Numbered from the stretch's first letter, positions 24,380 to 32,386 are shown. The stretch is 43,262 nucleotides of DNA from an uncultured Prevotellaceae bacterium (GCA_902771785.1 CACXYH010000029.1:1-43262), one strand, 5' to 3'. A program made the numbers and translations. Notes: a model not told the origin generated them from the letters alone.

Positions 24380-26415
24380 TTCTGATAGTTGCTGATTCCC
24401 TTGTTCAGGAAGTTGATGTATGCGTTGATGTCTTCGTCGTAGGCACGGCTGCCGGCCAACGGGTGCCCGTCGTTGTCGAGCATGACGTAGAACGGCTGTG
24501 CGTTGGCGCCGAACTTATGGCTCTGCAGATAGCTCCACTTGGCGCCTACGGTGCGCAGCGTCTTGGTGTTGCCCTGCTCGTCGGTCACCTCCATGGGTTC
24601 GGCCAGCGGTGCCTTGTCGTCGACGTAGAGGGAGATGAGCACGAAATCTTTCGTCAGTTTCTGCGCCACGCGGGGGTCTGTCCATACGGCAGCCTCCATC
24701 TTTCGGCAGTTCACGCAGCCAAAGCCTGTGAAGTCGATGAGCACGGGCTTCCCTTCTGCACGGGCGGCAGCCATGCCCTGCTCGTAGTCGGTGAAGCGGG
24801 CTTCGACGGTGCGCGTGTTCAGGTTGAAGTCTTGAGTGTTCATGGGAGGAGCAAAGGCGCTGACAGCCTTGCAGGGAGCGCCCCAGAGGCCAGGCACCAT
24901 ATAGACGGCGAAGGCCAGCGACACCAGTCCGCCCATGATGCAAAGCACGGGCATGGGCTTATGCAGGTCGCCGCCAATCTCGTCTTCCTGGAACTTGAGC
25001 CAGCCGCAGAGGTAGGCGCCCAGCATGCCGAAGATGACAATCCAGAGCGAGAGGAACACCTCGCGGTCGAGCAGATGCCAGCCCTGCGTCAAGTCGGCAA
25101 CGGAGAAGAACTTCAGGGCGAAGGCCAGCTCGATGAAGCCCAGCACGATCTTGATGGTGGTCATCCATGAGCCCGACTTGGGGGCCTGCTTCAGCCATGA
25201 GGGGAACATGGCGAAGAGCGTGAAGGGCAGGGCCAGCGCTACGGCGAAGCCCAGCATGCCCAGCGTAGGAGCCAGCCAGTTGCCGCTGGTTGTGGTCTCG
25301 ACCAGCAGCAGGCCGATGATGGGGGCTGTGCATGAGAACGACACCAGTACCAGCGTGAAGGCCATGAGGAATATGGATACGAGGCCGCTGGTCTGCGAGG
25401 CCTTTGAGTCGACGGCGTTGGCCCACGAGTCGGGCAGCTTGATTTCGAACCATCCGAAGAAGCTCAGGGCGAAGACCACGAGCAGCACGAACAGGAAGAT
25501 GTTGAAGATGGCATTCGTCGACATCGCGTTGAGGGCGTCGCTGCCGAAGACGGCGGTGACGAAGAGTCCAAGCCCCAGGTAGATCACGATAATCGAGATG
25601 CCGTAGGTGATGGCGTCGCGTATGCCTTTCTTCTGGTCGTCTTTGGCGCGCTTCAGGAAGAACGAGACGGTCATGGGGATGATGGGCCAGATGCAGGGCA
25701 TGCAGACGGCCAGCAGTCCGCCAATGAAGCCCATGAGAAGGATGTAGAGCAGCGATTGGTCTGCGATGCTGTCGCTGCCGCCCAGCTGTCGCAGCTCGTC
25801 GACCGACGACTGCCAGAGCGTGTCTTTCTCCTGTGCGTTGAGCGTAGAGGGCGTAGCGGCGGCTACTGCGCTGGAGTCGGCTTTCGTCTCGGCTGTGGGA
25901 GCTGCTTCTTCATCGGCAGCTTCTGCTGTGGCTGCGTCGGCTTTCGCGTCGGCCTTGACGGGCGCGTTTCCCTTTTGCTTGAAGTCTACCTGAGTGGGGG
26001 GCAGGCACATCTCGTCGTTGCAGGCGCCGTACTCCAGGTAGCAGTCGATGTCGTACTGCGGTTTGGTGAACTTGATTTTCTGTACGAACGTGGCGCTGTG
26101 CTCAAAGTACTTCAGCTCCATGCCGAACATGTTGTCGAACTTCTTGATGGCGTTGCCGCGTGGCGTCAGCTTGCCCACCTTTTCGGCACCTTCCATCTTC
26201 GTTGCATTGAAGGTGGCCTCGATGGGGCCGTCGTTGCCCAGGTCGGTTGAATAGACGTGCCATCCTGGGTCGATGGTGGCGGTAAATACGATTTCGGCGT
26301 TCTCGCCCTCGAGCATCTTCAGCTCTGAGCGAAAGTGCACGGGGTTCATCATCTGTGCCTGGGCTGCCAGAGCGAGCACCAGCGCAAGCAGGGTGAGGTA
26401 AACTTTCTTGGTCAT
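24376..26415 (-). CDS. dsbD: Thiol:disulfide interchange protein DsbD
   Basis: A 679-residue inner-membrane electron conduit that passes reducing power from cytoplasmic thioredoxin to periplasmic thiols. Order: signal peptide (LTLLALVLALAAQAQ); DsbD-alpha domain with the cysteine pair in GACNDEMCLPP (near residue 136); an Ala/Glu-rich linker (residues ~155-190) typical of Bacteroidetes; about eight membrane segments with the redox cysteines in AVCMPCIWPIIPM and SFSCTAPIIGLL; and a C-terminal thioredoxin-like domain with GFGCVNCRKME. All three cysteine pairs are present. It has its own promoter 55-62 bases upstream and leads directly into the cysteine desulfidase gene. Confidence 0.93.
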   Translation of the reverse strand: MTKKVYLTLLALVLALAAQAQMMNPVHFRSELKMLEGENAEIVFTATIDPGWHVYSTDLGNDGPIEATFNATKMEGAEKVGKLTPRGNAIKKFDNMFGMELKYFEHSATFVQKIKFTKPQYDIDCYLEYGACNDEMCLPPTQVDFKQKGNAPVKADAKADAATAEAADEEAAPTAETKADSSAVAAATPSTLNAQEKDTLWQSSVDELRQLGGSDSIADQSLLYILLMGFIGGLLAVCMPCIWPIIPMTVSFFLKRAKDDQKKGIRDAITYGISIIVIYLGLGLFVTAVFGSDALNAMSTNAIFNIFLFVLLVVFALSFFGWFEIKLPDSWANAVDSKASQTSGLVSIFLMAFTLVLVSFSCTAPIIGLLLVETTTSGNWLAPTLGMLGFAVALALPFTLFAMFPSWLKQAPKSGSWMTTIKIVLGFIELAFALKFFSVADLTQGWHLLDREVFLSLWIVIFGMLGAYLCGWLKFQEDEIGGDLHKPMPVLCIMGGLVSLAFAVYMVPGLWGAPCKAVSAFAPPMNTQDFNLNTRTVEARFTDYEQGMAAARAEGKPVLIDFTGFGCVNCRKMEAAVWTDPRVAQKLTKDFVLISLYVDDKAPLAEPMEVTDEQGNTKTLRTVGAKWSYLQSHKFGANAQPFYVMLDNDGHPLAGSRAYDEDINAYINFLNKGISNYQK

Positions 26416-26450
26416 GCTGTGTTTCTTTGTTTCTTATACATATTTCTATA

Positions 26451-26477
26451 TATACGCGTATAGAGGCCACAAAGGTA
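26451..26477 (-). promoter_or_regulatory. Promoter and leader palindrome of dsbD
   Basis: On the minus strand TACCTTTG is at 26477-26470; the -33 position has TTC instead of TTG. Just downstream, in or near the transcribed leader, lies the perfect 12-base palindrome TATACGCGTATA (26451-26462), a possible operator. Confidence 0.5.
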
Positions 26478-26534
26478 CGAAAAAAACTTGATATTTAGAA
26501 TAATTTAAGGTTTTTATTAGCAGAGCCGCAACGG

Positions 26535-27266
26535 CTACTTGCCCAGAAATCTGGAGGCAAGATAGTCGTTGAACTGCTCTTTGTAGAGGTCGCCTATGGG
26601 CAGATAGGTGTCGCTGTCGAGGATGACGCGGTTTTTGTTGACCTCCTGAATCTTGTCGAGATTGACGATGTAGCTGCGATGAATGCGCATGAAGTTCTGT
26701 GGAAGCCGCTCCTCGAGCTTCTTCATGGCGAGCAGCGTGATGACGGGCTTGGGCTGGCTCTCCAGGTGCAGCTTCAGGTACTCGCTCATGCCTTCGATGT
26801 AGCGAATGTCGCCGATGCTGACCTTCACCACGCGGTAGTCGGTCTTCACGAAGATGGCATCTTCGGCGGCGCCGCTTTCTGCTGTAGGGGTGGGGGCGGG
26901 CTGCGAGGCCTCCAAGCGGCTTTTCACCTTGTTGGCAGCACGCATGAAGTCTTGCAGGCCGAAGGGCTTGAGCAGATAGTCGACGGCGTCGACCTTGTAG
27001 CCTTCGACGGCATACTCGGAGTAGGCGGTGGTGAAGACGATGAGCGGCGGCGCTACGAGCTGCTTGACGAAGTCCATTCCGTTGAGGTCGGGCATGTTGA
27101 TGTCGCAGAAAATGGCGTCGACGGGCTCGTCGTCGAGCAGCTTGCGGGCCTCGAGGGCGCTCTGGCATTGGCCTACCAACTCGAGGAACGGCACTTTCTG
27201 GATGTAGGACACGAGCTGGCGCAGGGCCAGGGGTTCGTCGTCGATGGCAAGAACACGATATTTCAT
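26535..27266 (-). CDS. LytTR-family response regulator
   Basis: A 243-residue DNA-binding response regulator. The receiver domain has acidic residues Asp9/Asp10 (LAIDDEP), the phospho-acceptor Asp55 in FCDINMPDLNG, and the conserved Lys in DYLLKPFG. The LytTR domain (about residues 140-240) is shown by VKVSIGDIRYIEGMSEYLKL, RLPQNFMRIHRSYIVNLDKI and YLPIGDLYKEQFNDYL. LytTR proteins bind paired direct repeats one or two helical turns apart. It lies 27 bases downstream of its histidine kinase gene on the same strand. Target genes are unknown. The following dsbD has a separate promoter. Confidence 0.92.
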   Translation of the reverse strand: MKYRVLAIDDEPLALRQLVSYIQKVPFLELVGQCQSALEARKLLDDEPVDAIFCDINMPDLNGMDFVKQLVAPPLIVFTTAYSEYAVEGYKVDAVDYLLKPFGLQDFMRAANKVKSRLEASQPAPTPTAESGAAEDAIFVKTDYRVVKVSIGDIRYIEGMSEYLKLHLESQPKPVITLLAMKKLEERLPQNFMRIHRSYIVNLDKIQEVNKNRVILDSDTYLPIGDLYKEQFNDYLASRFLGK

Positions 27267-27293
27267 TTTGCTATTCTTTATGGTTTTTCTTTT

Positions 27294-28439
27294 TCAAAGC
27301 TGCAAGGTAAGGTCTACGGAGTAGGCGTCGGCTTCGTCCTTGATGTCGAGCTGATAGTGCTTGCCGTAGATGAGGTCGAGCCGCTTGCGCACGTTCTGCA
27401 GGCCTACGCCTCCGTGCTTGTCTTCGTCCTGGGCTATGCGGCTGTTGCGGCAGCTGAAGTGCAGCTTGTTGGCCTCGATGCTGACGCTGATGTCGATGAA
27501 CGACTGCTGCTGGTAGCTGACGCCATGCTTGAAGGCGTTCTCGACGAAAGTGATGAAGACCAGCGGCGGCACCTCGCTGTTGGGCACGCTCTCAGGCAGG
27601 TTCAGCGTGATGGCCACGCGGTCGGTATAGCGCAGCTTCATCAGCGTGATGTAGTGCTGCACGAAGGCCAGCTCGCGTTCGAGCGGCACCTTCTGCTTGG
27701 CTCCCTCATAGAGCATGAAGCGCAACATCTTCGATAGCTCCACGATCGTCGTCTTGGCCTCTTCAGGGTCTATGTCGATGAGGGCGTGGATGTTGTTGAG
27801 CGTGTTCATCAGGAAGTGGGGGTTGATCTGATATTTCAGGTACTCCAGCTGCTGTTCCAGGTTCTGCCGCTCGAGCTGTTCCAGCTGCTTCTGGTCGTGG
27901 CGTTGCTTGAAGTAGAGCTTCACACCCAGGTTCATGCCCAGCATCAGGATGAGCACGACGATTCTCACAATGTCGAATTCGCCCATGAAGCCGGGGTGCA
28001 TCTGCTCGCGGCCAGGCTTCATGCCTTCGTCGAAGGGGGGCCTGCGGTGGTCGTCGAAGAAGGCGTCGTCGGGCTCATCCATAGGCATAGGCGGACGGTG
28101 GGCCTCCATCATCTCGTGGGGCGGCTTCCTTCCCCCGCCGTCGGGCTGGCGTGAACACTGGAAAACGACGAAGGCCGCCAGCATCACGCCCACCAGCGAG
28201 AAGTAGTGCAGGCGGTGCTGCTTGTAGACAAGCAGGGGCGCCAGCAGGAAGTTGTGGATGAGGAAGATGGCGAAAAACAGCGCATACTGCTGCCAGATGA
28301 ACCACACGTTGTCCCAATGGAACGTCAGGTTGTCGTCCTGTGTCGAGCGGATATACATGCTCAGTACGGGTGCCAGGAACATGATTCCCCACAGCAGGGC
28401 GTAGACGAGCAGCTCTTGTTTGTCGTGTTTTTTCTCCAT
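27294..28439 (-). CDS. LytS/YehU-type sensor histidine kinase
   Basis: A 381-residue membrane kinase paired with the LytTR regulator. Four hydrophobic segments fall in the first ~185 residues, with a charged Pro/Met/Asp-rich loop (~105-155) between the third and fourth. A coiled coil (QLEQLERQNLEQQLEYLKYQ) leads to the His_kinase motif INPHFLMNTLNNI, phospho-acceptor His near residue 210. The N-box FVENAFKHGV and G-box HGGVGLQNVRKRLDL follow. The loop has no recognised sensor fold, so the signal is unknown. No clear TAnnTTTG promoter lies upstream; instead a 22-bp repeat array occupies that space. Confidence 0.9.
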   Translation of the reverse strand: MEKKHDKQELLVYALLWGIMFLAPVLSMYIRSTQDDNLTFHWDNVWFIWQQYALFFAIFLIHNFLLAPLLVYKQHRLHYFSLVGVMLAAFVVFQCSRQPDGGGRKPPHEMMEAHRPPMPMDEPDDAFFDDHRRPPFDEGMKPGREQMHPGFMGEFDIVRIVVLILMLGMNLGVKLYFKQRHDQKQLEQLERQNLEQQLEYLKYQINPHFLMNTLNNIHALIDIDPEEAKTTIVELSKMLRFMLYEGAKQKVPLERELAFVQHYITLMKLRYTDRVAITLNLPESVPNSEVPPLVFITFVENAFKHGVSYQQQSFIDISVSIEANKLHFSCRNSRIAQDEDKHGGVGLQNVRKRLDLIYGKHYQLDIKDEADAYSVDLTLQL

Positions 28440-28458
28440 GTAGGGTAGGGGTGTCTGA

Positions 28459-28552
28459 GATTGGTCGGATGAATCGGGTGGATTTGTCGGATGAATCGGG
28501 TCGATTTGTCGGATGAATCGATGCGATTAGTGCCGTGAATCGGGGCGATTGG
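28459..28552 (+). repeat. Tandem array, 22-bp period, family A (second locus)
   Basis: Units start at 28471, 28493, 28515 and 28537, exactly 22 bases apart, after a half unit from 28459. The arms AATCG/CGATT flank variable triplets GGT, GGT, ATG and GGG, and the spacer is close to TGTCGGATG in the first units. It shares arms and spacer with the array at 19557 and points the same way. It sits 20 bases upstream of the histidine kinase ATG. Confidence 0.9.
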
Positions 28553-28581
28553 TTGCTCCTATCGCAGCGATAGGAGCAACC
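28551..28581. terminator. Perfect 15-bp hairpin closing the family A array
   Basis: Arms GGTTGCTCCTATCGC (28551-28565) and GCGATAGGAGCAACC (28567-28581) match perfectly around one base. CTTTCTCC follows on the plus strand; on the minus strand no U tract follows. It is 14 bases beyond the stop of the minus-strand carbohydrate-binding protein gene and may end its transcript, or be part of the repeat element, since it shares GCTCCTA with family B. Confidence 0.6.
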
Positions 28582-28595
28582 TTTCTCCGTGAATA

Positions 28596-29585
28596 TTATA
28601 AGTGGTTGATTTTAAGCGTTTTCCCGTTGCGCTTCATGATTACGATACCTTTCTTGGGGCCCGTCAGCTTGCGGCCGCTCAAGTCGTAGTATTGTGCTTC
28701 GCTGTCAGCATTTTTTACGGTCTCGCTGATGCCGGCATAGGTCTCAGTATCGGTGGTCGAGAAGTTGCGCGTGCCGCCAGAATAGCTGATGGCGCCGTCG
28801 GCCTTGATGGCCTTGCCGCCGTAGTTGCTCAGCGTCAGCGTGCCGCCCGTCATGTAGAAGTTGCCTGTGTCCTCATCCTCGTGGTCGGTAGTCGTGCCGG
28901 TCGAGGTGGTGCCGTCGAGCTCCACCTGTATGGCATCGTCTTCAACGCCTTTGATGACGACGGTGCCGCTCTCCATGAGGAAGTACTCCTTGCAATGGAT
29001 GCCGTCCTTCTTGGCAGCAGTAATGTTGAGCGTCAGGTTCTTCACCTCTACATACTCCTTGCTGTAGAGTGCGTGCCTCGAGTTGCCTATGATGTTGAGC
29101 GTGCCCTTGCCCTTCAGCTTGGTGTGGCCCTTCACGTGCAGGCAGCCGTTATAGTCGGCGTTGGCGCCATCGGTCAGCGTGTTGGTGGTTCCCTTCTTGG
29201 CGCTGACCTCGATGCGCTTGCCGTTCTGGATGTTGATGGCTGGGCCGCTGGGATTGGTCAGCGTCAGGCCGTTGAGCTCGACGACACACTTGAACGAACC
29301 GTAGAGTGTCAGGCTGCCGTTGGTCGACGTGCCAGAGAGCACATGGATGATTTCGCCGTCTTCATTGTCGACGGTCGGATTGATGCCGGCAAAGCCATCG
29401 GCCTGAGTGATGACCACATGCGACGACGTGCCGCTGCTCACGCTGACGTAGCTGCTGATGTTGCTGGCCATGCTGATGGTAGCACTCGTTCCGTTGAACT
29501 TGATTTCAACGGTGTTGTTGTCAACGGCACTTGCTGTGCCAAAGCTTGCTGCGAAGGCAAGGATGCTGAGTAGAGTTTTCTTCAT
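28596..29585 (-). CDS. Secreted Cthe_2159-type carbohydrate-binding protein
   Basis: About 329 residues from the ATG at 29585, which starts a signal peptide (KKTLLSILAFAASFGTASA). The in-frame extension upstream has no signal-peptide sense. The mature protein is a series of short beta-helix-like repeats: VVELNGLTLTNPSGPAINIQ, NGKRIEVSAKKGTTNTLTDG, LHVKGHTKLKGKGTLNI, GIHCKEYFLMESGTVVIKG. These are the pattern of the Cthe_2159 family of acid-sugar-binding beta-helix proteins. The tail YYDLSGRKLTGPKKGIVIM resembles the short C-terminal domain found on many exported Bacteroidetes proteins. It is a shorter paralogue of the protein at 37979-39940. Surface glycan binding is inferred. Confidence 0.8.
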   Translation of the reverse strand: MKKTLLSILAFAASFGTASAVDNNTVEIKFNGTSATISMASNISSYVSVSSGTSSHVVITQADGFAGINPTVDNEDGEIIHVLSGTSTNGSLTLYGSFKCVVELNGLTLTNPSGPAINIQNGKRIEVSAKKGTTNTLTDGANADYNGCLHVKGHTKLKGKGTLNIIGNSRHALYSKEYVEVKNLTLNITAAKKDGIHCKEYFLMESGTVVIKGVEDDAIQVELDGTTSTGTTTDHEDEDTGNFYMTGGTLTLSNYGGKAIKADGAISYSGGTRNFSTTDTETYAGISETVKNADSEAQYYDLSGRKLTGPKKGIVIMKRNGKTLKINHL

Positions 29586-29628
29586 AATTGGTTTATCTTT
29601 TAGTTTGAATGTAATCAGAAAAAGAAAA

Positions 29629-29657
29629 GGGGGCAAATACGTTCAACGAACGCCCCC
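29629..29657 (-). terminator. Terminator after the helical lipoprotein gene
   Basis: GGGGGC and GCCCCC pair at the base, with an inner GTTC/GAAC stem separated by an unpaired stretch on one side. Runs of T follow on both strands (CTTTTCTTTTTC on the minus strand), so it can end minus-strand transcription and possibly plus-strand transcription too. Confidence 0.8.
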
Positions 29658-29688
29658 TTTTTTTCAGTTAATCTGGTGTGGCGGGGCT

Positions 29689-30264
29689 TTAGAGTCCCAG
29701 ACCTTTCTTCACCTTGTCGGCAGCGTTGTCAATCTCCTTGGCGGCATTCTCCTTAGCCTTGTCTACCTGCTCGTTCACCTTGTCCTCAGCAGCCTGCTTA
29801 GCGTCTTCGGCTGCATCCTTCACCTGGTCAACGGCGCCGTCGACGGCCTCCTGGCCTGCCTGACCTACTTCACCCAGCTTCGACTGCACCTCGTTGATGA
29901 TGCTCTCGGCAGGTGCCTCAACAATCGAAGTGACGAGCGTGTTGACAACAGCATTGTCGCCTACCACTTCCTTCACCTTGTCGGCGTTGGCCTTCAGGAA
30001 GTCCTGAACCTTGGTCACATACTCCTTGGCTACCTCTGGGTCGAGCTTGGCAATCTGCTCCTTCACAGCTTCGAGCGCTTTCTGGAAAGTGCTGGCGTCG
30101 CCAGACTCGAGCTGAGCCTGCAAGTTGTTTACTGCACCTTCTACGTCGAATGCTTCAGCAGCCTGCTCTGCCTCTTCGGCAGGAGCCTCGGCGGTTTTGT
30201 TGCCTCCGCAAGAGGCGAAACTGATGGCAAAAGCAGCCATCGCCATGAATAATGCTTTCTTCAT
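29689..30264 (-). CDS. Helical, LEA/apolipoprotein-like lipoprotein
   Basis: A 191-residue probable lipoprotein. The signal peptide ends in a lipobox FASC with Cys19, followed by an Ala/Glu-rich linker. Nearly all the rest is charged amphipathic helix with repeated 11-residue-like units such as VDQVKDAAEDAKQAAEDKV and VDKAKENAAKEIDNAADKV, as in LEA and apolipoprotein-like proteins. These often coat membranes or protect against desiccation or envelope stress, but no function is known here. It has a very good promoter (TTG, 20 bases, TAATTTTG) and a strong terminator, so it is probably well expressed as a single gene. Confidence 0.75.
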   Translation of the reverse strand: MKKALFMAMAAFAISFASCGGNKTAEAPAEEAEQAAEAFDVEGAVNNLQAQLESGDASTFQKALEAVKEQIAKLDPEVAKEYVTKVQDFLKANADKVKEVVGDNAVVNTLVTSIVEAPAESIINEVQSKLGEVGQAGQEAVDGAVDQVKDAAEDAKQAAEDKVNEQVDKAKENAAKEIDNAADKVKKGLGL

Positions 30265-30303
30265 AATAATAAACGTTTAAAAGTAAATAATATAAATCGG
30301 TGG

Positions 30304-30334
30304 CAAAATTAAGAAATAAAGTTGAAACTTGCAA
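30304..30334 (-). promoter_or_regulatory. Promoter of the helical lipoprotein gene
   Basis: On the minus strand TAATTTTG is at 30311-30304 and TTG at 30334-30332, 20 bases apart. It is 40 bases from the ATG. Confidence 0.75.
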
Positions 30335-30350
30335 AAAAAACTGACATTTC

Positions 30351-30382
30351 TTTGGCAGATTACAAATTTATTACTATATTTG
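30351..30382 (+). promoter_or_regulatory. Promoter of the ROK-men operon
   Basis: TTTG at 30351-30354 and TATATTTG at 30375-30382 are separated by 20 bases. The first ROK gene starts 24 bases downstream. It is the only clear promoter before menD, so it probably serves all five genes. Confidence 0.75.
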
Positions 30383-30405
30383 CCGCGGATTAAAACTAAT
30401 ACATC

Positions 30406-31386
30406 ATGTTGCAAAATACGATTAAGTCAAGAGTCATTGGCGTCGAAATTAGCTTGCACCGCACTACCTATGCAATCGTCGACCTGAGGGGAAACGTACT
30501 GGTAAAAGAGTCGTTTAATACAAGTGACTATCCTAACATCAATGATTATGTTTCGGCTTTGAGCGAGCGTATCGTGGCTTTTGTCGATGCAAATGGCGGC
30601 TATGACACCATTCGCTCTATCGGCATCAGCGCTCCAAGCGGAAACTTCAGGACTGGTTGTATTGAAAATTCTCCCAACATGCCGTGGAAGGGAATCGTGC
30701 CGTTGGCTGCCATGCTGCGTGACCGCTTGGGATTGGCGGTGGCATTGGGCAACAATGCCCATGTGAGAGCGCTGGGCGAGCATACGTTCGGCATTGCTCA
30801 CGGCATGAAGAACTTCGTCGTTGTGACGATGGGTCACGGTGTAGGCAGCTGCCTCTTCTCCAACGGTAAGACCCATGAGGGCTATCATGGCTTTGGTGGT
30901 GAGTTCGGGCATTCCTGCATCGTTCCTGACGGACGCCTCTGCGGATGTGGCAATCGTGGTTGCCTTGAAGCCTATACTTCTGCTCAAGGCATCGTGCAGA
31001 CGGCCAAGGAAGTCCTGGCTGAAAGCGATGCACCCTCCAGGATGCGCACGCTCGAGAAATTGGGCTCGAGGCAGATTGCCGACCTCTGCAATGAGGGCGA
31101 CGAGATGGCCATCGAAGTGTTCAGAAGGACGGGCTACTACCTGGGATGGGCGCTGGCCAACTATGCATCGATTGTGAATCCGCAGGCATTTATCCTCACG
31201 GGTGGCGTGCAGCGAGCAGGCAATTGGCTGCTCGAGCCCACGCGCAAATCGTTCGACGAGCACGTGTTCCTTAATATAAAAGGTAAGGTCGAAATCCTGC
31301 TTTCGTCGCTCGATGCTTCAGAGCGTGACGTGCTGGGAGCAAGTGTGCTGGCCTGGAAAGTGAGAGAGTATTCTTTGTTCAAATAA
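30406..31386 (+). CDS. ROK-family protein, copy 1 (catalytic Asp replaced)
   Basis: A 326-residue ROK (repressor, ORF, kinase) protein with no helix-turn-helix in front. The zinc and sugar site is intact: GEFGHSC, then CGCGNRGCLEAY. The ATP phosphate loop, normally DxGGT, reads GVEISLHRTTYAIVD. The position of the catalytic base, normally Asp in an NDA motif, is Asn (LGNNAHVRALGE, codons AAC AAT), so glucokinase-type activity is unlikely. It is the first of two tandem paralogues of identical length, 19 bases apart, and heads an apparent operon with menaquinone genes. Possible roles are sugar sensing or forming a mixed oligomer with copy 2. Family certain, function unknown. Confidence 0.88.
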   Translation: MLQNTIKSRVIGVEISLHRTTYAIVDLRGNVLVKESFNTSDYPNINDYVSALSERIVAFVDANGGYDTIRSIGISAPSGNFRTGCIENSPNMPWKGIVPLAAMLRDRLGLAVALGNNAHVRALGEHTFGIAHGMKNFVVVTMGHGVGSCLFSNGKTHEGYHGFGGEFGHSCIVPDGRLCGCGNRGCLEAYTSAQGIVQTAKEVLAESDAPSRMRTLEKLGSRQIADLCNEGDEMAIEVFRRTGYYLGWALANYASIVNPQAFILTGGVQRAGNWLLEPTRKSFDEHVFLNIKGKVEILLSSLDASERDVLGASVLAWKVREYSLFK

Positions 31387-31405
31387 AGCAAAAAGGAAAA
31401 GAATC

Positions 31406-32386
31406 ATGGACAATGTCGTTATAAAAAAACGGGTGGTTGGAGTCGATGTGAGCGTAGAGCGCACAACCTATGCCATCGTAGATATTCGTGGAAACATTAT
31501 TGCTCACGATAGTTTCAACACACTTGATTTTCCTGATGTAAATATTTTTATTGAACAGCTGAGCGAGGGTATTATCGGCTTGGCCGAGAATAACGGAGGC
31601 TACGAGACCATTCGCTCGGTGGGAATAAGTGTGCCCAGCGGCAACCAGCTGACGGGCTGCGTAGAGAATGCACCCAATCTGCCCTGGAAAGGGGTCGTTC
31701 CGCTGGCCGCCATGCTGCGCGACCGTAGCGGGCTGGCGGTGGCTTTGGCCAACGATGCCCACGTCATCGCGTTGGGCGAGAATGTGTTCGGCTCGGCTCA
31801 TGGAATGGAGGACTTCATCGTTGTGTCGCTTGGACACGGCATCGGCAGCTGCTTCTTCTCGCGTGGCTACGACTATCTGGGCGAATTTGGCTTCTCGGGC
31901 GAGATTGGCCATACCTGTGTGGTCGACCATGGCCGTCATTGCGAGTGCGGACTCGACGGGTGCATGGAAACCTATTGTGCGGCCAAGGGCATCATTCGCA
32001 CGGCCAAGGAGATGATGGCCGAGAGCGACGAGCCCTCGCTGATGCGCTCCTATGAACGTCTCACTCCGAAGATTATCTGCCAATGTTGCGATAAGGGCGA
32101 CAAGATGGCTATCGAGGTGTTCCGTAGAACGGGAAAGATGCTGGGACTTGCATTGGCCAACTATGCTTCAGTCATCGACCCGGAGGCTTTCATCTTCACG
32201 GGTGGCATCTCCAAAGCAGGCCATTGGCTGCTCGAGCCCGCCGAGGAAGAATTTGAAAAACATGTCTATTATAACATTCGTGGGAAGGTGAAGTTCCTGG
32301 TCTCCATGCTCGACGATCGTGAGCGCGACGTCCTGGGTGCCAGCGTCCTGGCCTGGGAAATTAAGGAGTATTCGTTGTTTAAGTGA
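31406..32386 (+). CDS. ROK-family protein, copy 2 (catalytic Asp kept)
   Basis: A 326-residue paralogue of the preceding gene, aligning end to end without gaps. It keeps the catalytic Asp in LANDAHVIALGE, the sugar-contact GEIGHTC and a zinc site CECGLDGCMETY. The phosphate loop is again GVDVSVERTTYAIVD instead of DxGGT, which resembles ROK repressors such as NagC or XylR more than kinases, yet there is no DNA-binding domain. It is 12 bases upstream of the thioesterase gene and so within the men operon. It may be a sugar kinase with an altered ATP loop or a sugar-binding regulator subunit. Confidence 0.88.
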   Translation: MDNVVIKKRVVGVDVSVERTTYAIVDIRGNIIAHDSFNTLDFPDVNIFIEQLSEGIIGLAENNGGYETIRSVGISVPSGNQLTGCVENAPNLPWKGVVPLAAMLRDRSGLAVALANDAHVIALGENVFGSAHGMEDFIVVSLGHGIGSCFFSRGYDYLGEFGFSGEIGHTCVVDHGRHCECGLDGCMETYCAAKGIIRTAKEMMAESDEPSLMRSYERLTPKIICQCCDKGDKMAIEVFRRTGKMLGLALANYASVIDPEAFIFTGGISKAGHWLLEPAEEEFEKHVYYNIRGKVKFLVSMLDDRERDVLGASVLAWEIKEYSLFK

